From assembly GCA_030068075.1 (NCBI GenBank), contig CM057831.1, forward strand, positions 7,391,464-7,455,463: a DNA stretch of 64,000 nt, read 5' to 3'. A model generated the notes under the pieces. That model worked only from the letters and a program-made list of their open reading frames with translations, was not told where the DNA came from and did not search any database. Below are positions 22,874 through 34,810 of the stretch, in pieces. Every line of letters starts with the position of its first letter. The first letter of the stretch is position 1. A program made the translations under genes and the position numbers. Source of the DNA: Paguma larvata. Lineage: Eukaryota > Chordata > Mammalia > Carnivora > Viverridae.

Positions 22874-24680
22874 AAAAAAAAGTAAATGGAGAACCACCCC
22901 CCAAAATTCACTGTTACATGTAAGAAAGCTGAAGTTGGAGAATGTGGCATGCATGTCCACAGGCCAGTGGTCTTTCTAATACTGAATCCTAGAATCAGAG
23001 AAGCTTACCTGTCCTATCCAGGCAGCACTAGACCAATCTGGGCCTTCTGGAACAGGAAGAAGCAGAAAAGATCAGGTACCTTCTTATGAAAAATTATTAA
23101 TGTTCTTCCAAATGGCTGGAAATATCAGAAATGAGTTCTTAATGTTCTGCCTAGAACAAAAGTTCGTTTTCTTCACCCACTGTCCCCAGACTGGATGGTT
23201 ATGTTTATGAACTCAGAGCAAATTCTCCCACAAGGGTGCTGGCCACACACTCCCACATTCTCGTGGTTTTCTCTGACTTTGTGCCAGGAGAGTTTCTTAG
23301 AGGTTAGCTCAGACTTCTCCATAAATGTATTCCAAAAGCAAAGAAGAATAAATTCTAATCTCCAGGGACCTACGGATATTGCTATAAAAGATCCTGCTAA
23401 GAGATTAAAATTCCTTAGCGGCCTTTTATCTTAAAAACCAAGCATATGTTGCATTTTACTTACGGTCGAAGTTTATTTACCAATCGAAGAGCTTTAATCC
23501 CCTCCCTCTAAAACAAAATAATTGAGTATAATTAACCCTATGGGAAAATGTGCAGTGTAGTATCTAACACCCTTCCCCCTGAAATGTGGCTTCACTGCCT
23601 CCACCATCAGGCAAAATAACTTTGAGCACAAGTCAGGACTATGTTACTACAACCAAAAATCAGCTCTCTTTCACCATGTTTATTTCCTCTCAATCTGGTC
23701 TCAAGGATTTTAGAGTCAGACCCTCCTTCGGGTCCACAAAGGTCATAGTCCTGGAGCTCCAGGCTCAACTCAATTGCTGAACCGTGAGCTCAGACCAGTT
23801 GTGTGGCCTCTCTCCACATTCTGGGCTCTTTGTTACAAGGGGTGGTAGTGTTTGTCCTGACCCGCACAATACCTAGTACAAAAACACCACGAGTTAATTA
23901 TGTATTTTAGGGGTACAAAGCACTTGTCGGTTTACTATTCTATTATCTATGTGGTCACAGTAATTATGTCATTAGCTCAGAGCACACATTTATCAAGGAT
24001 TTATAGAGCCAAATGTTTTCATTTTATTCCTATGTGGAATAAAAGGAGACAAGACTCCAGGGTTTAATTTAAGAATCCTGGATCCACCATTATAATTGTC
24101 ACAAAACTGAAGTACAAGGCAGTAGAGAAACATGTCTCCTAACGGAGGAGAAGGACTGGTAGAATCTATTCATATCTCTCTTCTCCCCACTCCAACCCCC
24201 AGTAAATTCCTTTAGAAATGATCTATCCTATCTCTGGGCCAATCTCCAACATGCTATGATCAGAGTTCTGGTATCCATATGGTTATGTGGATATGGAATT
24301 GATAAACAAGCATTAAATGTATATACACAGATCATATATATGAAAAACATGCATATACATCTATATAAGTATCTATACCTAGATATCTCTATAACTAGAT
24401 CTATCTATATCTTCTTATACATTTCTCCATATTTCTATCTATAAAGATATCCCCATGGAGAGCAATGCAAGTTGAGCATGGCTGGTGTAATATGGTGGTA
24501 ACAGGCCACCTAGTAGGTAGCTGTACTGTGACCATGTACCACCTTTAGTGGCAGTGATACTCATGTCCACAGAGTTTCCTCTTTTGGATGCCTCCTGCCC
24601 TTCCACAGATCCAAGTTGTACTGGGATTTAGACCTATGAGTCTTCCTTTTATGGCCCGAGATTTAATTTAAATTATTACT
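22874..24680. other. Unassigned low-repeat sequence
   Basis: No gene is seen. A weak MIR-like segment lies at about 23706-23880 ('attttagagtcagaccctcc', 'gttgtgtggcctctc'). An A/T-rich run of TATCTA-like repeats covers about 24310-24445. The remainder has ordinary composition and could be unique sequence. Confidence 0.45.
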
Positions 24681-24900
24681 GTTAGTTAGGTTTAATCCTA
24701 GGTATCTTATTGTTTTCAGTGAAATTGCAAATGGGTTGACTCCTTGATTTCTTTTTTTGTTGCTTCATTATCAGCGTATAAAAATGCAACAGATTTCTCT
24801 ATGTTGATTTTATATGCTGCAACTGTGCTGAATTCATGTATTAGTTCCAACAAGTTTTTGGTGGAGTCTTTTGGGTTTTCTACACAGAGTCTCTCTCTCT

Positions 24901-24953
<53 letters not shown>

Positions 24954-25348
24954 GAATATTACCTAGCCATCAAAAAGAATGTAAACTTGCCATTTGCAAT
25001 GATATGGATAGAGTTAGGATGTATTATATGAAGCAAAATAAATCTATCAGAGAAAGACAAAGACCAAAGGATTACACTCTATGTGGAATTTAAGATACAA
25101 AACAGATGACCACATGAGACGTGGTGGAAGAGAAGAGAGGGAAACAAACCACAAGAGACTTAATATAGAGAACAAACTGAGGGTTGATGGAGGGAGGTGA
25201 GTGGTAAATGGGCTAGATGGGTGAGAGACATAAAGGAGAGCACTTCTGATGAGCACCGAGTGTTGTGTGTAAGTGATGAATCACTTAATTCTACCCCTGA
25301 AACCAATATTGCACTATATGTTAACTAAAATATAAATTAAAAAAAATA
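24681..25348 (+). mobile_element. 5'-inverted (twin-primed) L1 3' fragment
   Basis: Bases 24681-24890 are the reverse complement of ORF2 around the segment following the catalytic loop ('ttcagtgaaattgcaaatgg', 'aattcatgtattagttcc'). After a CA run, 24950-25348 read forward through the ORF2 C-terminus ('gaggaatattacctagccat') and the 3' UTR to an A-rich tail. Inverted 5' part plus forward 3' part is the signature of twin priming during L1 insertion. Confidence 0.85.
24902..24950. repeat. (CA)n microsatellite
   Basis: About 24 uninterrupted CA units lie just before the L1 motif 'gaggaatattac', a spot where L1 carries a short natural CA/TA stretch. Confidence 0.97.
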
Positions 25349-26375
25349 TATCATTGTATGCAGTTGTTTAGAGCAAGAGAAAGAACTTAAAAAAAAAAAA
25401 AGCACTACAAATATTGAGAGAAACCAGCCAAATCAAGTCTCAGTTGTTCAGAAACTATAGACAAGGGCTTCTGTTTTCCTTCTTCCCAGTTTTTCAAAAA
25501 CTTCTGCTACTTTGGAAGAGACTACTTCCACATGATAACAAAACAAAGGCAATAGCAAAGGAAATGCTCTCGTATAAAAATACGTAAGGCCTCAACCACA
25601 GGTGGTAATAGGCTGAAATCAGATCTATCGTCTAAAACATCCTGAAGAACTCTCTCCTGGCTTCTTTCTTCTGGCTCTGTGGAGTGAGTGGCAGGTCATG
25701 GAGGGGAGTTTTGTGATGCCAGCTGGCACAATGTGGCCACAAATGGCATTTCACCTTTTGACTAATGAAGCTTAGAGGGAAACTCTAACACTGGAAATAA
25801 AGACTGCTTGAACCAAAGAAACTCTAGATGGTTGTAATTCCTCTGAGAGAATATGACAGAGAATGTGTACATCCATAGATGCACTATCTTCAACTATTGT
25901 TTTTAGGTTTACTAGCAGAGACAGGAGGGAGAACTGCAGGCTGGTCAGTCTGATTTTCAAATGGTGCATTACAATCCTTCAGGGGATAGTAAAATTATTT
26001 TATTTGGGCATGGAAAACACTTTAAAACTGGAATAAAATGGAATGGAGTAAAATAGAATGACTAGAAAATATCACAGTACATTGCATGCAGTTAGGGTAA
26101 GCATTGTTTTAACAGACTTGTATTTTCTATATATGCTCTGATAGGCTTTTCTTACTGTGGATCCCAGGAAAACGAGTTTGAGAAACACTTCCATAATTTA
26201 GATCTTTCTCACATACTTTTGGGATTCTAGGTTTAAAAAACAAACTAAAATTCTGGTCATTCAACAATGGCCTTTTCTAAAGAATACACCCTTGCCCCTT
26301 ATGCCCCTACTTCAACATGAGGAGATTAAAAGCCAGAGGTGGAAATAAGCTGCTTAAAAGTCAAATAGGATATTT
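25349..26375. other. Unassigned sequence
   Basis: No gene or repeat family is recognised between the two twin-primed L1s. Composition is ordinary, without long open frames. Confidence 0.45.
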
Positions 26376-26391
26376 AAAATGAAGTTTCAAG

Positions 26392-27982
26392 GAATGTATC
26401 CATTTCTTCTGGGTTGCCCAATTGGTTGGCATATAATTTTTCACAACATTCTCTTATAAATTGTTTGTATTTCTGTGGTGTTGGTTGTGATATCTCCTCT
26501 GTCATTCATGATTTAATTTACTTGGGTCCTTTCTTTTCTCTTTTTAATAAGTCTGGTTAGGGGGTTATTAATTTTATTAATTCTTTCAAAGAACTATCTC
26601 CTAGTTTCATTGATCTGATTTTTTGTTTGTTCCTACAGCATTAATTTCTACCCTAATCTTTATTATTTCCATTCTGCTGGCTTTAGTCTTCATCTGCTGT
26701 TCTTTTTCTAGCTTCTTTAGGTGTAAGCTTAGGTTGTGTTTTGAGATTTTTCTTGCTTCTTGAGGTAGCCCTATATTGCTATATACTTTCCTCTTATGAC
26801 TGCTTTTGTTGCATCTCAAATGTTTGGACTGTTGTATTTTCATTTGTTTCCATGTGTTTTAATTTCTCCTTTAATTTCCTGGTTAAGATAAAAACTTCTG
26901 CAAAGTAAACGAAACAATAAACAAAACTAAAACGACATATTTGACATGTCATATCTGAAAAAGGATTAGCATCTAAAATCTATGAAGAACTTATCAAACT
27001 CAACACCCAAAAAACAAATAATCCAGTGAAGAAAAGGGCAGAAGACATGAATAGACATCTTCCCCAAGAAGACATCCAGATGGATAACAGACACATGAAA
27101 ATATGCTCAAATCACTCATCATTAGGGAAATACAAATCAAAACCACAATGAGATACCACCTCACACCTGCCAGTGTGACTAAGATGAACAACTCAGGAAA
27201 AAACAGATACTGGTGAGAATGTAAAGAAAAGGGAATCCTCTTACACTGTTGGTGGGAATGCAGCTATTTGAAAGATGGTGTGGAGGTTCCTCAAAAAGTT
27301 AAAAATAGAACTACCCTACAACCCAGCAATTGCATTAGTAGGTATTTACCCACAGGATACAAAAATACTGATTCAAAGGGGCATATGCACCCTAATGTTT
27401 ATAGCAGCATTATTGACATTAGCCAAATTATGGAAATACCCAAGTGTCCACCGTCTGATGGATGATATGGCATACATATACATACATATACATATATAAA
27501 CACATACATACATATATACATATATATATATATACACATACATATACACACACACACATGAACAATGGAACATTACTCAGCCATAAAGAGAATGAAATCT
27601 TACCATTTGCAATGATGTGGATGGAGCTAGGGTGAATTATGCTAAGTGAAATAAGTCAGTCAAAGAAAAACAAATACCATATGATTTCACTCATATGTAG
27701 AATTTAAGAAACAAAACAGATCAACATAGACGAAAGAGAAAAAAGTGAGGGAGGGAAACCATAAGAGACTCTTAACTATCGAGAATAAAGTGAGGATTGC
27801 TGGAGGGGAGTCGGTAAGGGGATGGGCTAAATAGATGATGGGTATGAAGGATGGCACTTGTGATGAGCACAGGGTGTTATACATAAGTGATGAATCACTA
27901 TGTTCTACTCTCAAAACTAATATAACATTATGTGTTAACTGACTAGAATTTAAACAAGAACTTGAAACATTAAAATAAAAAT
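26392..27982 (+). mobile_element. Twin-primed L1 with clear target-site duplications
   Basis: Bases 26392 to about 26884 are the reverse complement of the early reverse-transcriptase part of ORF2 ('ttgcccaattggttggcata'). From about 26885 the sequence turns forward ('agataaaaacttctgcaaag') and runs to the 3' UTR and A-rich tail. The 16-base duplication 'aaaatgaagtttcaag' at 26376-26391 recurs with one change at 27983-27998, fixing both ends. The forward part contains an expanded TA/CA stretch (about 27470-27560). Confidence 0.93.
27470..27562. repeat. Complex (TA/CA)n repeat in L1
   Basis: Alternating CATA, TATA and CACA runs lie immediately before the L1 'caatggaacattactcag' motif in ORF2. 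Confidence 0.9.
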
Positions 27983-27998
27983 AAAATGAAGCTTCAAG

Positions 27999-28535
27999 AG
28001 GCAGGCAAGATTAGGGAGAGACAGCACCAAGTAATAACGTGTATTTGTCACATCACTCTCAGAGAGATTTAGACACTAGGATACATTGGGTGGCACCAGA
28101 AAAAAAGTGTTTCCTAGGGTAAACCATTGCTGAAACTTTGCTATAGCCCTGAGTACTTGATGAGAGAAAAGGCTCAGAGCCCTGATGTCATTCCAAATGT
28201 AAGAATTAACCTGAGTCAGGAATGAGGAGTCCTTCAACAAGTTCAGTTCCTGGCTTTAGGAAGGACCATTGTGTCTGATTTCTAGTAGAACATATAATGG
28301 AGCTTTCTGAAAACCCAGATATTGCAGCTGTGTAGAACATAAATAACCTTTTTGGCAAAGTTTTGAGGAATATATGTAGAGTAATAGCATGTTTGTTTGA
28401 GTTAATGTGTGATTATTTTTCCTGTCCTCTCTTAAAGGATACTTATTTTGTTTCCAAATGCCATAGCTCATAAATTACTGCTGATGTTGATATTTTTCTT
28501 AGTTTTCTGTGTCACTCATTTGGCTGTGAAAGACC
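27999..28535. other. Unassigned sequence
   Basis: No gene, RNA or repeat is recognised between the twin-primed L1 and the purine-rich tracts. Confidence 0.45.
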
Positions 28536-28597
28536 GCATAAGGAGAAGGAAGGGAGGGAGGGAGGGAAGGAGGGAGGGAGGAAGGAGGAAGGAAGGA
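28536..28597. repeat. GGAA/GGGA purine-rich tract
   Basis: The plus strand is almost pure purine with GGGAGGGA and GGAA words. Confidence 0.93.
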
Positions 28598-28674
28598 CCA
28601 AGCAAACCTTGACTCATGGGCTTTCAGTGTTTTCCTTTTCCTGATCTATTTCCTGGATAAAACTGTACCAAGGA

Positions 28675-28842
28675 TAAAAAAGAAAGAAAGAAAGAAAGAA
28701 AGGAAGGAAGGAAGGAAGGAAGGAAGGAAGGAAGGAAGGAAGGAAGGAAGGAAGGAAGGAAGAAGAAGAAGAAAGAAAGAAAGAAAGAAAAGAAAACAAA
28801 AGAAAAGAAAAGAAAAAGAAAAGAAAAGAAAAAGAAAAAGAC
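28675..28842. repeat. Long (GAAA)n/(GGAA)n polypurine tract
   Basis: About 168 bases of plus-strand purine with a single C near 28797. GAAA units lead, GGAA units fill the middle, and GAAA/AAAGA units close. Reverse-strand open frames here are Phe/Ser/Leu-rich translations of the repeat, not genes. Confidence 0.97.
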
Positions 28843-28971
28843 CATGCCAAAGTAGAAATTGTTTCCTTTTTTGGAACTAGAAGCAGAACAGTTAAGACAG
28901 CCCAAACCCAGCAGCAAGAGAGAAATAACAAAGATTGGGGCACAAATTAATCATATGCAAACAAAAAAGCA

Positions 28972-31822
28972 GTGGAACAGATCAATGAAACCAAGAGCTG
29001 GTTCTTTGAAAAAATAAACAAAATTGATAAAACTCTAGCCAGGCTTCTCAAAAAGAAAAGAGAGAGAACCCAAATCAATAAAATCACGAACGAAAATGGA
29101 ATGATTACAACCAGTCCTTCAGAAATACAAGCAATCATCACAGAGTATTATGAAAAACTATATGCCGTCAAACTGAACAACCTGGAAGAAATAGACAAAT
29201 TCCTAAACAGCTACACGCTACCAAAACTCAAACGGGAAGAAAGAGTAAACTTGAACAGACACATAACTAGTGAAGAAATTGAATCAGTTATCAAAAAGCT
29301 CTCAGCAAATAAAAGTCCAGGGCCAGATGGCTTCCCTCGGAATTTTACCAGACATTTAAAACAGAGTTAATACCTATCCTCCTCAAGTTGTTCCAAAAAC
29401 TTGAGATGGAAGGAAAACTCCCAGACTCATTCTATGAAGCCAGCATCACTTTGATTCCCAAACCAGATAGAGACCCAGCAAAAAAAGAGAACTACAGGCC
29501 GGTATCCTTGATGAATATGGATGCAAAAATTCTTAACAAGATATTAGCAAATAGAATTCAACAGCATATAAAAAGAATTATCCACTACGATCAAGTAGGA
29601 TTCATCCCTGGGTTGCAGGGATGGTTCAACATTCGTAAATCAATCAATGTGACACATCACATTAACAAAAGAAAAGATAACCATATGATCCTGTCGACTG
29701 ATGCAGAAAGAGCATCTGACAAAATACAGCATCGCTTCTTAATAAAAACTCTCGAGAAAGTCGGGATAGAAGGAACATACTTAGGCATCATAAAAGCCAT
29801 TTATGAAAAGCCCACAGCTCATATCATCCTCAATGGGGAAAAACTGAGAGCCTTCTCCCTGAGATCAGGAACATGACAGGGATGTCCACTCTCACCACTG
29901 CTATGTAACATAGTGTTGGAGGTCCTAGCATCAGCAATCAGACAAGAAAGCAAAACAAAAGGCATCAGGATAGGCAAGGATGAAGTCAAACTTTCACTTT
30001 TTGCAGACGACATGATACTCTACATGGAAAACCCAACAGAATCCACCAAAAGCCTACTAGAACTGATCCATGAATTTGAATCCTTTCCCATTCCATCGGT
30101 TGTCTATTAGTTTTGTTGGTTGTTTCCTTTGCCGTGCAGAAGCTTTTTATCTTGATGAGGTCCCAATAGTTCATTTTGCTTTAATCAATGTACAGAAATT
30201 GGTTGCATTCCTTTACACCAACAATGAAGCAATAGAAAGAGAAATGAAGAAGCGAATCCCATTCACGACTGCACCAAAAACCATCAAATACCTAGGAATA
30301 AACCTAACCAAAGATGTAAAAGACCTTTACGTGGAAAACTATAAAAAACTTATGAAAGAAATTGAAGAAGACACAAGGAAATGGAAAAACATCCCATGCT
30401 CATGGATTGGAAGAATAAATATTGTTAAAATGGCAATACTACCCAAAGCAATCTACACAAATCAAAATCCCAATGCAATCCCAATCAAAATTGCACCAGC
30501 ATTCTTCTCAAAGCTAGAGCAAACAATCCTAAAATTTGTATGGAACCACAAAAGACCCCAAATAGCCAAAATAATACTGAAGAATAAAACCAAAGCGGGA
30601 GGCATCACAATCCCAGACTTTAACCCCTACTACAAAGCGGTAGTCATCAAGACAGCATGGTATTGGCACAAGAACAGACACATAGACCAATGGAATAGAA
30701 TAGAGAACCCAGAAATGGACCCACAAGCATATGGCCAACTAATCTTTGACAAAGCAGGAAAAAGTATCCAATGGAAAAAAGACAGCCTCTTTAACAAATG
30801 GTGCTGGAGAACCGGACAGCAACATGCAGAAGAATGAAACCAGACCACTTCCTTACACCTCTCACAAAAATAAACTCTAAATGGATGAAGGACCTGAATG
30901 TGAGATAGGAAACGATCAAAATCCTAGAGGATAAAGCAGGAAAAAAACCTCTTTGACCTGAGCTGCAGCAATTTCCTATGCAACACATCTCCAAAGGCGA
31001 GGGAATTTAAAGCAAAAATGAACTATTGTGACCTAATCAAGATAAAAAGCTTCTTTACAGCAAAGGAAACAACCAACAAAACTAACAGACAACGGACGGA
31101 ATGGGAAAGGATAATTGCAAATGACATATCGGATAAAGGACTAGTATCTAAAATCTATAAAGAACTTACCAAACTCCACACCCGAAAAATGAATAATCCA
31201 GTGAAGAAAGGACGGAAGATATGAATAGACACTTCTCCAAAGAGGACATCCAGATGAGCAACAGACACACGAAACAATGCTCAAAGTCACTCATCATTAG
31301 GGAAACACAAATCAAAACCACACTGAGGTACCACCTTACACCGGTTAGAGTGGCTAAAATGAATAAATCAGGAAACTATAGATGTTGGCGGGGATGTGGA
31401 GAAGCAGGCACCCACCTACACTGTGGGTGGGAATGCAAACTAGTGCAGCCACTTTGCGAACGGTGTGGAGGTTCCTCAAAAAAATGAAAAGAGAGCTACC
31501 CTGTGACCCAGCAATAGCACTGCTAGGAATCTACCCAAGAGACACAAGAATGCTGATGCATAGGAGCATGTGTACCCCGATGTTCATAGCAGCACTTTCG
31601 ACAATAGCCAAATCATGGAAAGAGACCAAGTGCCCATCAACTGACGAATGGATAAAGAAGATGTGGTACATATATACAACGGACTACTATGTGGCAATGA
31701 GAAAAAATGAAATCTGGCCATGTGTAGCAACATGGATGGAACTGGAGGATATTATGTTAAGTGAAATAAGTCCGTCAGAAAAAGACAGATACTGTATGTT
31801 TCCATGCATAGGTGGATTTTGA
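28972..31822 (+). pseudogene. L1 ORF2 remnant (reverse transcriptase to C-terminal domain), broken
   Basis: ORF2p is the L1 endonuclease-reverse transcriptase that copies L1 RNA at the genomic target. The endonuclease domain is missing through 5' truncation. Open pieces are 28972-29370 (132 codons), 29388-29876 (162), 29913-30110 (65), 30070-30837 (255), 31221-31487 (88) and 31382-31822 (146), in changing frames. The catalytic FADD motif is intact near 29998-30010, within [12 protein letters not shown] Cys-rich knuckle (Cys-x3-Cys, then His and Cys) is visible near 31380-31435. A CGA-to-TGA type stop lies at 29874. A frameshift near 29370 and the inverted insert at 30081 further disable it. 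Confidence 0.9.
30081..30183 (-). repeat. Inverted ORF2 segment inside the L1
   Basis: This segment is the reverse complement of ORF2 sequence found in forward orientation about 0.9 kb downstream (31007-31115): 'caatagttcattttgcttta' here against 'aaagcaaaaatgaactattg' there. By eye the two arms differ at roughly 8 of 96 positions. It replaces about 25 bases of normal ORF2 between 'catgaatt' and 'tcaatgtacag'. Confidence 0.88.
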
Positions 31823-32067
31823 GAGACTTAGTAAAAAACATGCGGGAGGGGAAGAGGAGAAAGGAAAAAAAGACACAGAGAGGGAGGGAGATAAAACATA
31901 AGAGACTCTCAATAACTAAGAACAAACTGAGGGTAAGGGGGATGAGAGCGGGTGGAGTGGGGGCAGAGGGGGTGATGAGCATTAAAGAGGGCACGTGTTG
32001 GGATGAACACTGGGTGTTATATGTAATCCAATTTGAAAATAAACTATTAAAAAATTGTTTCCTTTTT

Positions 32068-32925
32068 CAAAATTTCAAGAATGGTCATACACTTTGAAAG
32101 CTCACCTTGATTATCGAGGAAAGATCTAACATTTAAAAGCATCTCATCTTAGAAACAGATGTGAAAAAGAAGTTTCTCTGTTTATTATTAGTCCCTTTGA
32201 CAGTGTATATGCAATTTTTCAGTGGCAGGTGGATTTGCAGCCTACTCTGTAGTATTTGACCCTACCACCATCTCGCCTAAACATTCTTTTTGACATTGGC
32301 TCTGAGGCTCCAATCCAGTTAAATCTGTTTCAGCTCTAGTCTACCTTTTTCCATATGTTTTGCATAGTTCAGCTAGTGTTGTTTTTTTTTTTAAATTCCC
32401 TTTCTGTGGTCTTTCTTAACTGATCTTTCTTACACTTTCTTTCTCCCAACTATTTAGTACAAAACTGATCTTTCAAAATCTCTGCTTTCATAATATTCTT
32501 GTCCCAGTCAAAGATTTTCACCAATGGCTTGCACGGATGACAGCACCAATGAGATAAAACTCCTTAGTTTACCCATTCGAGGCACTTCTAAATTTGAACA
32601 CTTCTTTTAAAAGGTTCTCTCTACCTTTGTCTGATACAAACTTCTAGATCCAAACAAAAAGGACCATAAGTGGTGACTGGCTGGCTCGGTCAATAGAGCA
32701 TCTGACTTTTGATCTTGGGGTTGTAAATTCAAGTCCCGCACTGGGTAGGATGTGACCTGGTAAATAATAGAGCATTCAGACTATAGCTCAGAAGGTTTGT
32801 TTCCCTTTGTGAGTCCTTTCTGTAATATCTGTGCTCTCCAGATTTTTCCCTCTAATCCTTTTCTCTTTCACACTTACACCTTTTAATTCACATGCTCAGG
32901 ATTCCACTACTAATATTAGTGTTTC
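32068..32925. other. Mostly unassigned sequence with possible L2 piece
   Basis: No gene is seen. Around 32500-32600 ('ccaatggcttgcac', 'aaaactccttagttta') there is a weak resemblance to the L2 3' region. A short SINE head lies at 32672-32760. Confidence 0.4.
32672..32765 (+). mobile_element. Short carnivore SINE fragment of another subfamily
   Basis: It reads 'tggctggctcggtcaatag', 'catctgacttttgatcttgg', 'ttcaagtcccgcactggg' and then stops without the usual 'gacagctcagag' and (TC)n parts. This is the tRNA-Lys head typical of an older can-SINE subfamily. Confidence 0.75.
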
Positions 32926-33112
32926 TTAAAGTGAGATCTGCACATTCTATGCACTGGAACAACAGCCGTGTTTGTGTGTGTGCAAAATGCAGATTACTGG
33001 GCCCTGCTTCAGAACTACTGAAAAGAAATCTCTGGGCTTAAGCCTAAAATTACAAAGTATTAACACACTCCCCTGCTGATTCTTATGCCTGCTAAAGTTT
33101 GAGAATATCTGC
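32926..33112 (+). mobile_element. MER5A-like hAT MITE
   Basis: The order of motifs matches MER5A: 'agtgtttcttaaagtg' at the start, 'caaaatgcagattactggg', 'tactgaaaagaaatctctggg', 'tgattcttatgcctgctaaa', and 'gtttgagaatatctgcc' at the end. The two ends are inverted relatives, as in hAT elements. Confidence 0.78.
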
Positions 33113-33535
33113 CTATGTAGCCCCAGAGTTGAGACGTCCTCTGTGTCCCACTCTTGAGTATGTGTTGTTCATCAGTTTTCTTCACATCAGTCTTCCACTA
33201 GCATCGTTACGAAAGAAACACACACTGAATTTTCATATCTCTTACCATCCTTCTTGGCACAAACGAAATAAAATGAAAACAAACTCCCTGCTCTTTCTCT
33301 CATTTCTCCTATGTTGCCACACCTCATTTGTCAACAAAACCACAACTCTTTTCACAAGCAAGCTGCCACTAAGCCTCATAAATTCTACCTCCTAAATATC
33401 TCTCAAATTGTTTTTTTTTCCTCCATCCCTATAGTCTTGATTCTGTTCAGTCCTTTGTCATTTCTCATCCTTGGTATTGAAATCGTCTTCCAATTAATTT
33501 CCCTGCCTCCGGTCTAAGCCTGCTCTCATCACTTA
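33113..33535. other. Unassigned sequence
   Basis: Ordinary composition. No gene or repeat is recognised, and the open frame at 33099-33395 has no recognisable domain. Confidence 0.4.
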
Positions 33536-33650
33536 TTCAACAAACATTTGCTGAATACAGATTGTGTGTCTAACACTGAACTAGGTATTAGGGATACAGA
33601 AATACAGGACATCATCTTTGTGTTCAAGAATCTGAGATGATATTTATAAA
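33536..33650 (+). repeat. Ancient mammalian repeat fragment
   Basis: It contains 'tcaacaaacatttgctgaat', '.ctaggtattagggatacag' and a 'tctttgtgttcaagaatctg' ending, which match a widespread ancient repeat that starts 'tcaacaaatatttattgag'. I do not name the family. Confidence 0.45.
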
Positions 33651-33667
33651 ATGAAAATTTGGATATG

Positions 33668-34142
33668 TTACTCTAACCAACTTCAGTGGCTCTTCATGTA
33701 GCACGAAGGAGCCCAAACTCCTTGGTACAGTGTTTGAGACTCAATTAAAGGAAACAAAAACCCACTTCCACTGCCCCGGACATCCTTACACTGGCTGTTT
33801 CCTCTGACTTCTCTTCCTCCAGGTTTTCACCTTGCTAAATCTCTTCCTTCAAGTCTTTGTTCAAGTCTTTGTGTCATCTTCTTTATTTAGTAGTAGAAAC
33901 AGCCACACTTACATGTTAGCATTTCCCTTCCTGTTTATTTTTTTTTTTTGCAATAATACTTTTCACTTTTCAAAGTATTACATAATTTATTTATTATGTT
34001 CATTGACTATTGTCCATCTTCACCTACTAAAAGGTGACGTGCAGAAGAGCAAGCATTTTTTTTATCTGTATTTACTTATTGGTATATCCCAAGTGCCCAG
34101 AACAGTGTCTGGCATATAGTAGGTGCTTAATAAATGCCAAAT
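33668..34142 (+). mobile_element. L2 LINE 3' fragment
   Basis: 'cttcagtggctcttcatg', 'cccaaactccttggtac', 'ccctgtttatt'-like and, at the end, 'cagaacagtgtctggcatat', 'agtaggtgcttaataaatg' match the 3' part of L2 in order. A T/A-rich middle separates them. Confidence 0.8.
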
Positions 34143-34149
34143 AACAACA

Positions 34150-34810
34150 ACAGAAGGCTGTTAAGTGATCTAGATGAGAAGTAATGGTGATTTAAAATAA
34201 TATACTAACAAGGAGGGTGGCGAGAAGTCAATTTGAGATAGAGTTGACAGACATAGTGATTGCCTGTGGGGGTAAAGAGGCGCGGGTATAAGCAGGAATT
34301 ATTTCAGGTATGTACCGAGGCATGGCTGATGGTGCCATTCATTCAAGTATAGAACAGTAGGAGAAATCGTTTTGGAAGGAAAAGAAATTTAGATATGAAC
34401 CAGTCTATGTTTGAGGTATTTTTAGGTCATCCAGATGGAGATGTTGCTTCAACAGACTGTTGAATATAAAGATTTGAAGCGGAGAAGACCTGGTTTAAAA
34501 AAATTGATGTAGGAAGAATCAGAATATAAATGGCAGTTCAATCATTGGAGCCTGTGAGTTCCCTGGGTGAACTATAGAGTGAGAAGGAAAAGTTCCTAAT
34601 GATATCGCCTCGAGAAACAACAACAAAGAGCACTGGTTGAAGAAGTGAGTGGTAGGAGAGAAAGTGAGCACAGGGATTGAAGAGAACTTGTCAAAAGATT
34701 AATTAGGGGGCATTGGGGAATAAGTAAAAGTTAGGGTAGTAGTTAAAGGGAGGATAGACGGCTCAAAAAAGTATGTATTCTTCCCATATGGGAGATATTT
34801 GAATATAAAT
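34150..34810 (+). repeat. Ancient repeat, family not named
   Basis: Segments such as 'ggctgatggtgccattc', 'tttgaggtatttttaggtc' and 'atccagatggagatgttgc' resemble an old interspersed repeat common in mammals. It may be the continuation of the piece at 33536-33650, split by the L2. Confidence 0.38.

Larger units (their letters stand above)
28872..32051 (+). mobile_element. Relatively young 5'-truncated L1 with 16-bp target-site duplications
   Basis: The element begins inside ORF2, downstream of the endonuclease, and runs through the reverse transcriptase, C-terminal domain and 3' UTR to 'aataaactattaaaa'. The duplication 'aaattgtttccttttt' lies at 28856-28871 and again, identical, at 32052-32067. 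Identical duplications and long open pieces mark it as one of the youngest L1s here. A ~103-bp inverted ORF2 segment sits at 30081-30183. Confidence 0.96.

Noticed and set aside
28614..28943. Two overlapping minus-strand open frames rich in Phe, Ser and Leu
   Set aside because: They translate the complement of the GAAA/GGAA tract and carry no domain.
30070..30837. 255-codon open frame, the longest in the window
   Set aside because: It is L1 ORF2 read through the inverted insert at 30081-30183. The first ~35 codons are antisense L1, the rest is ORF2, and the frame is broken on both sides.
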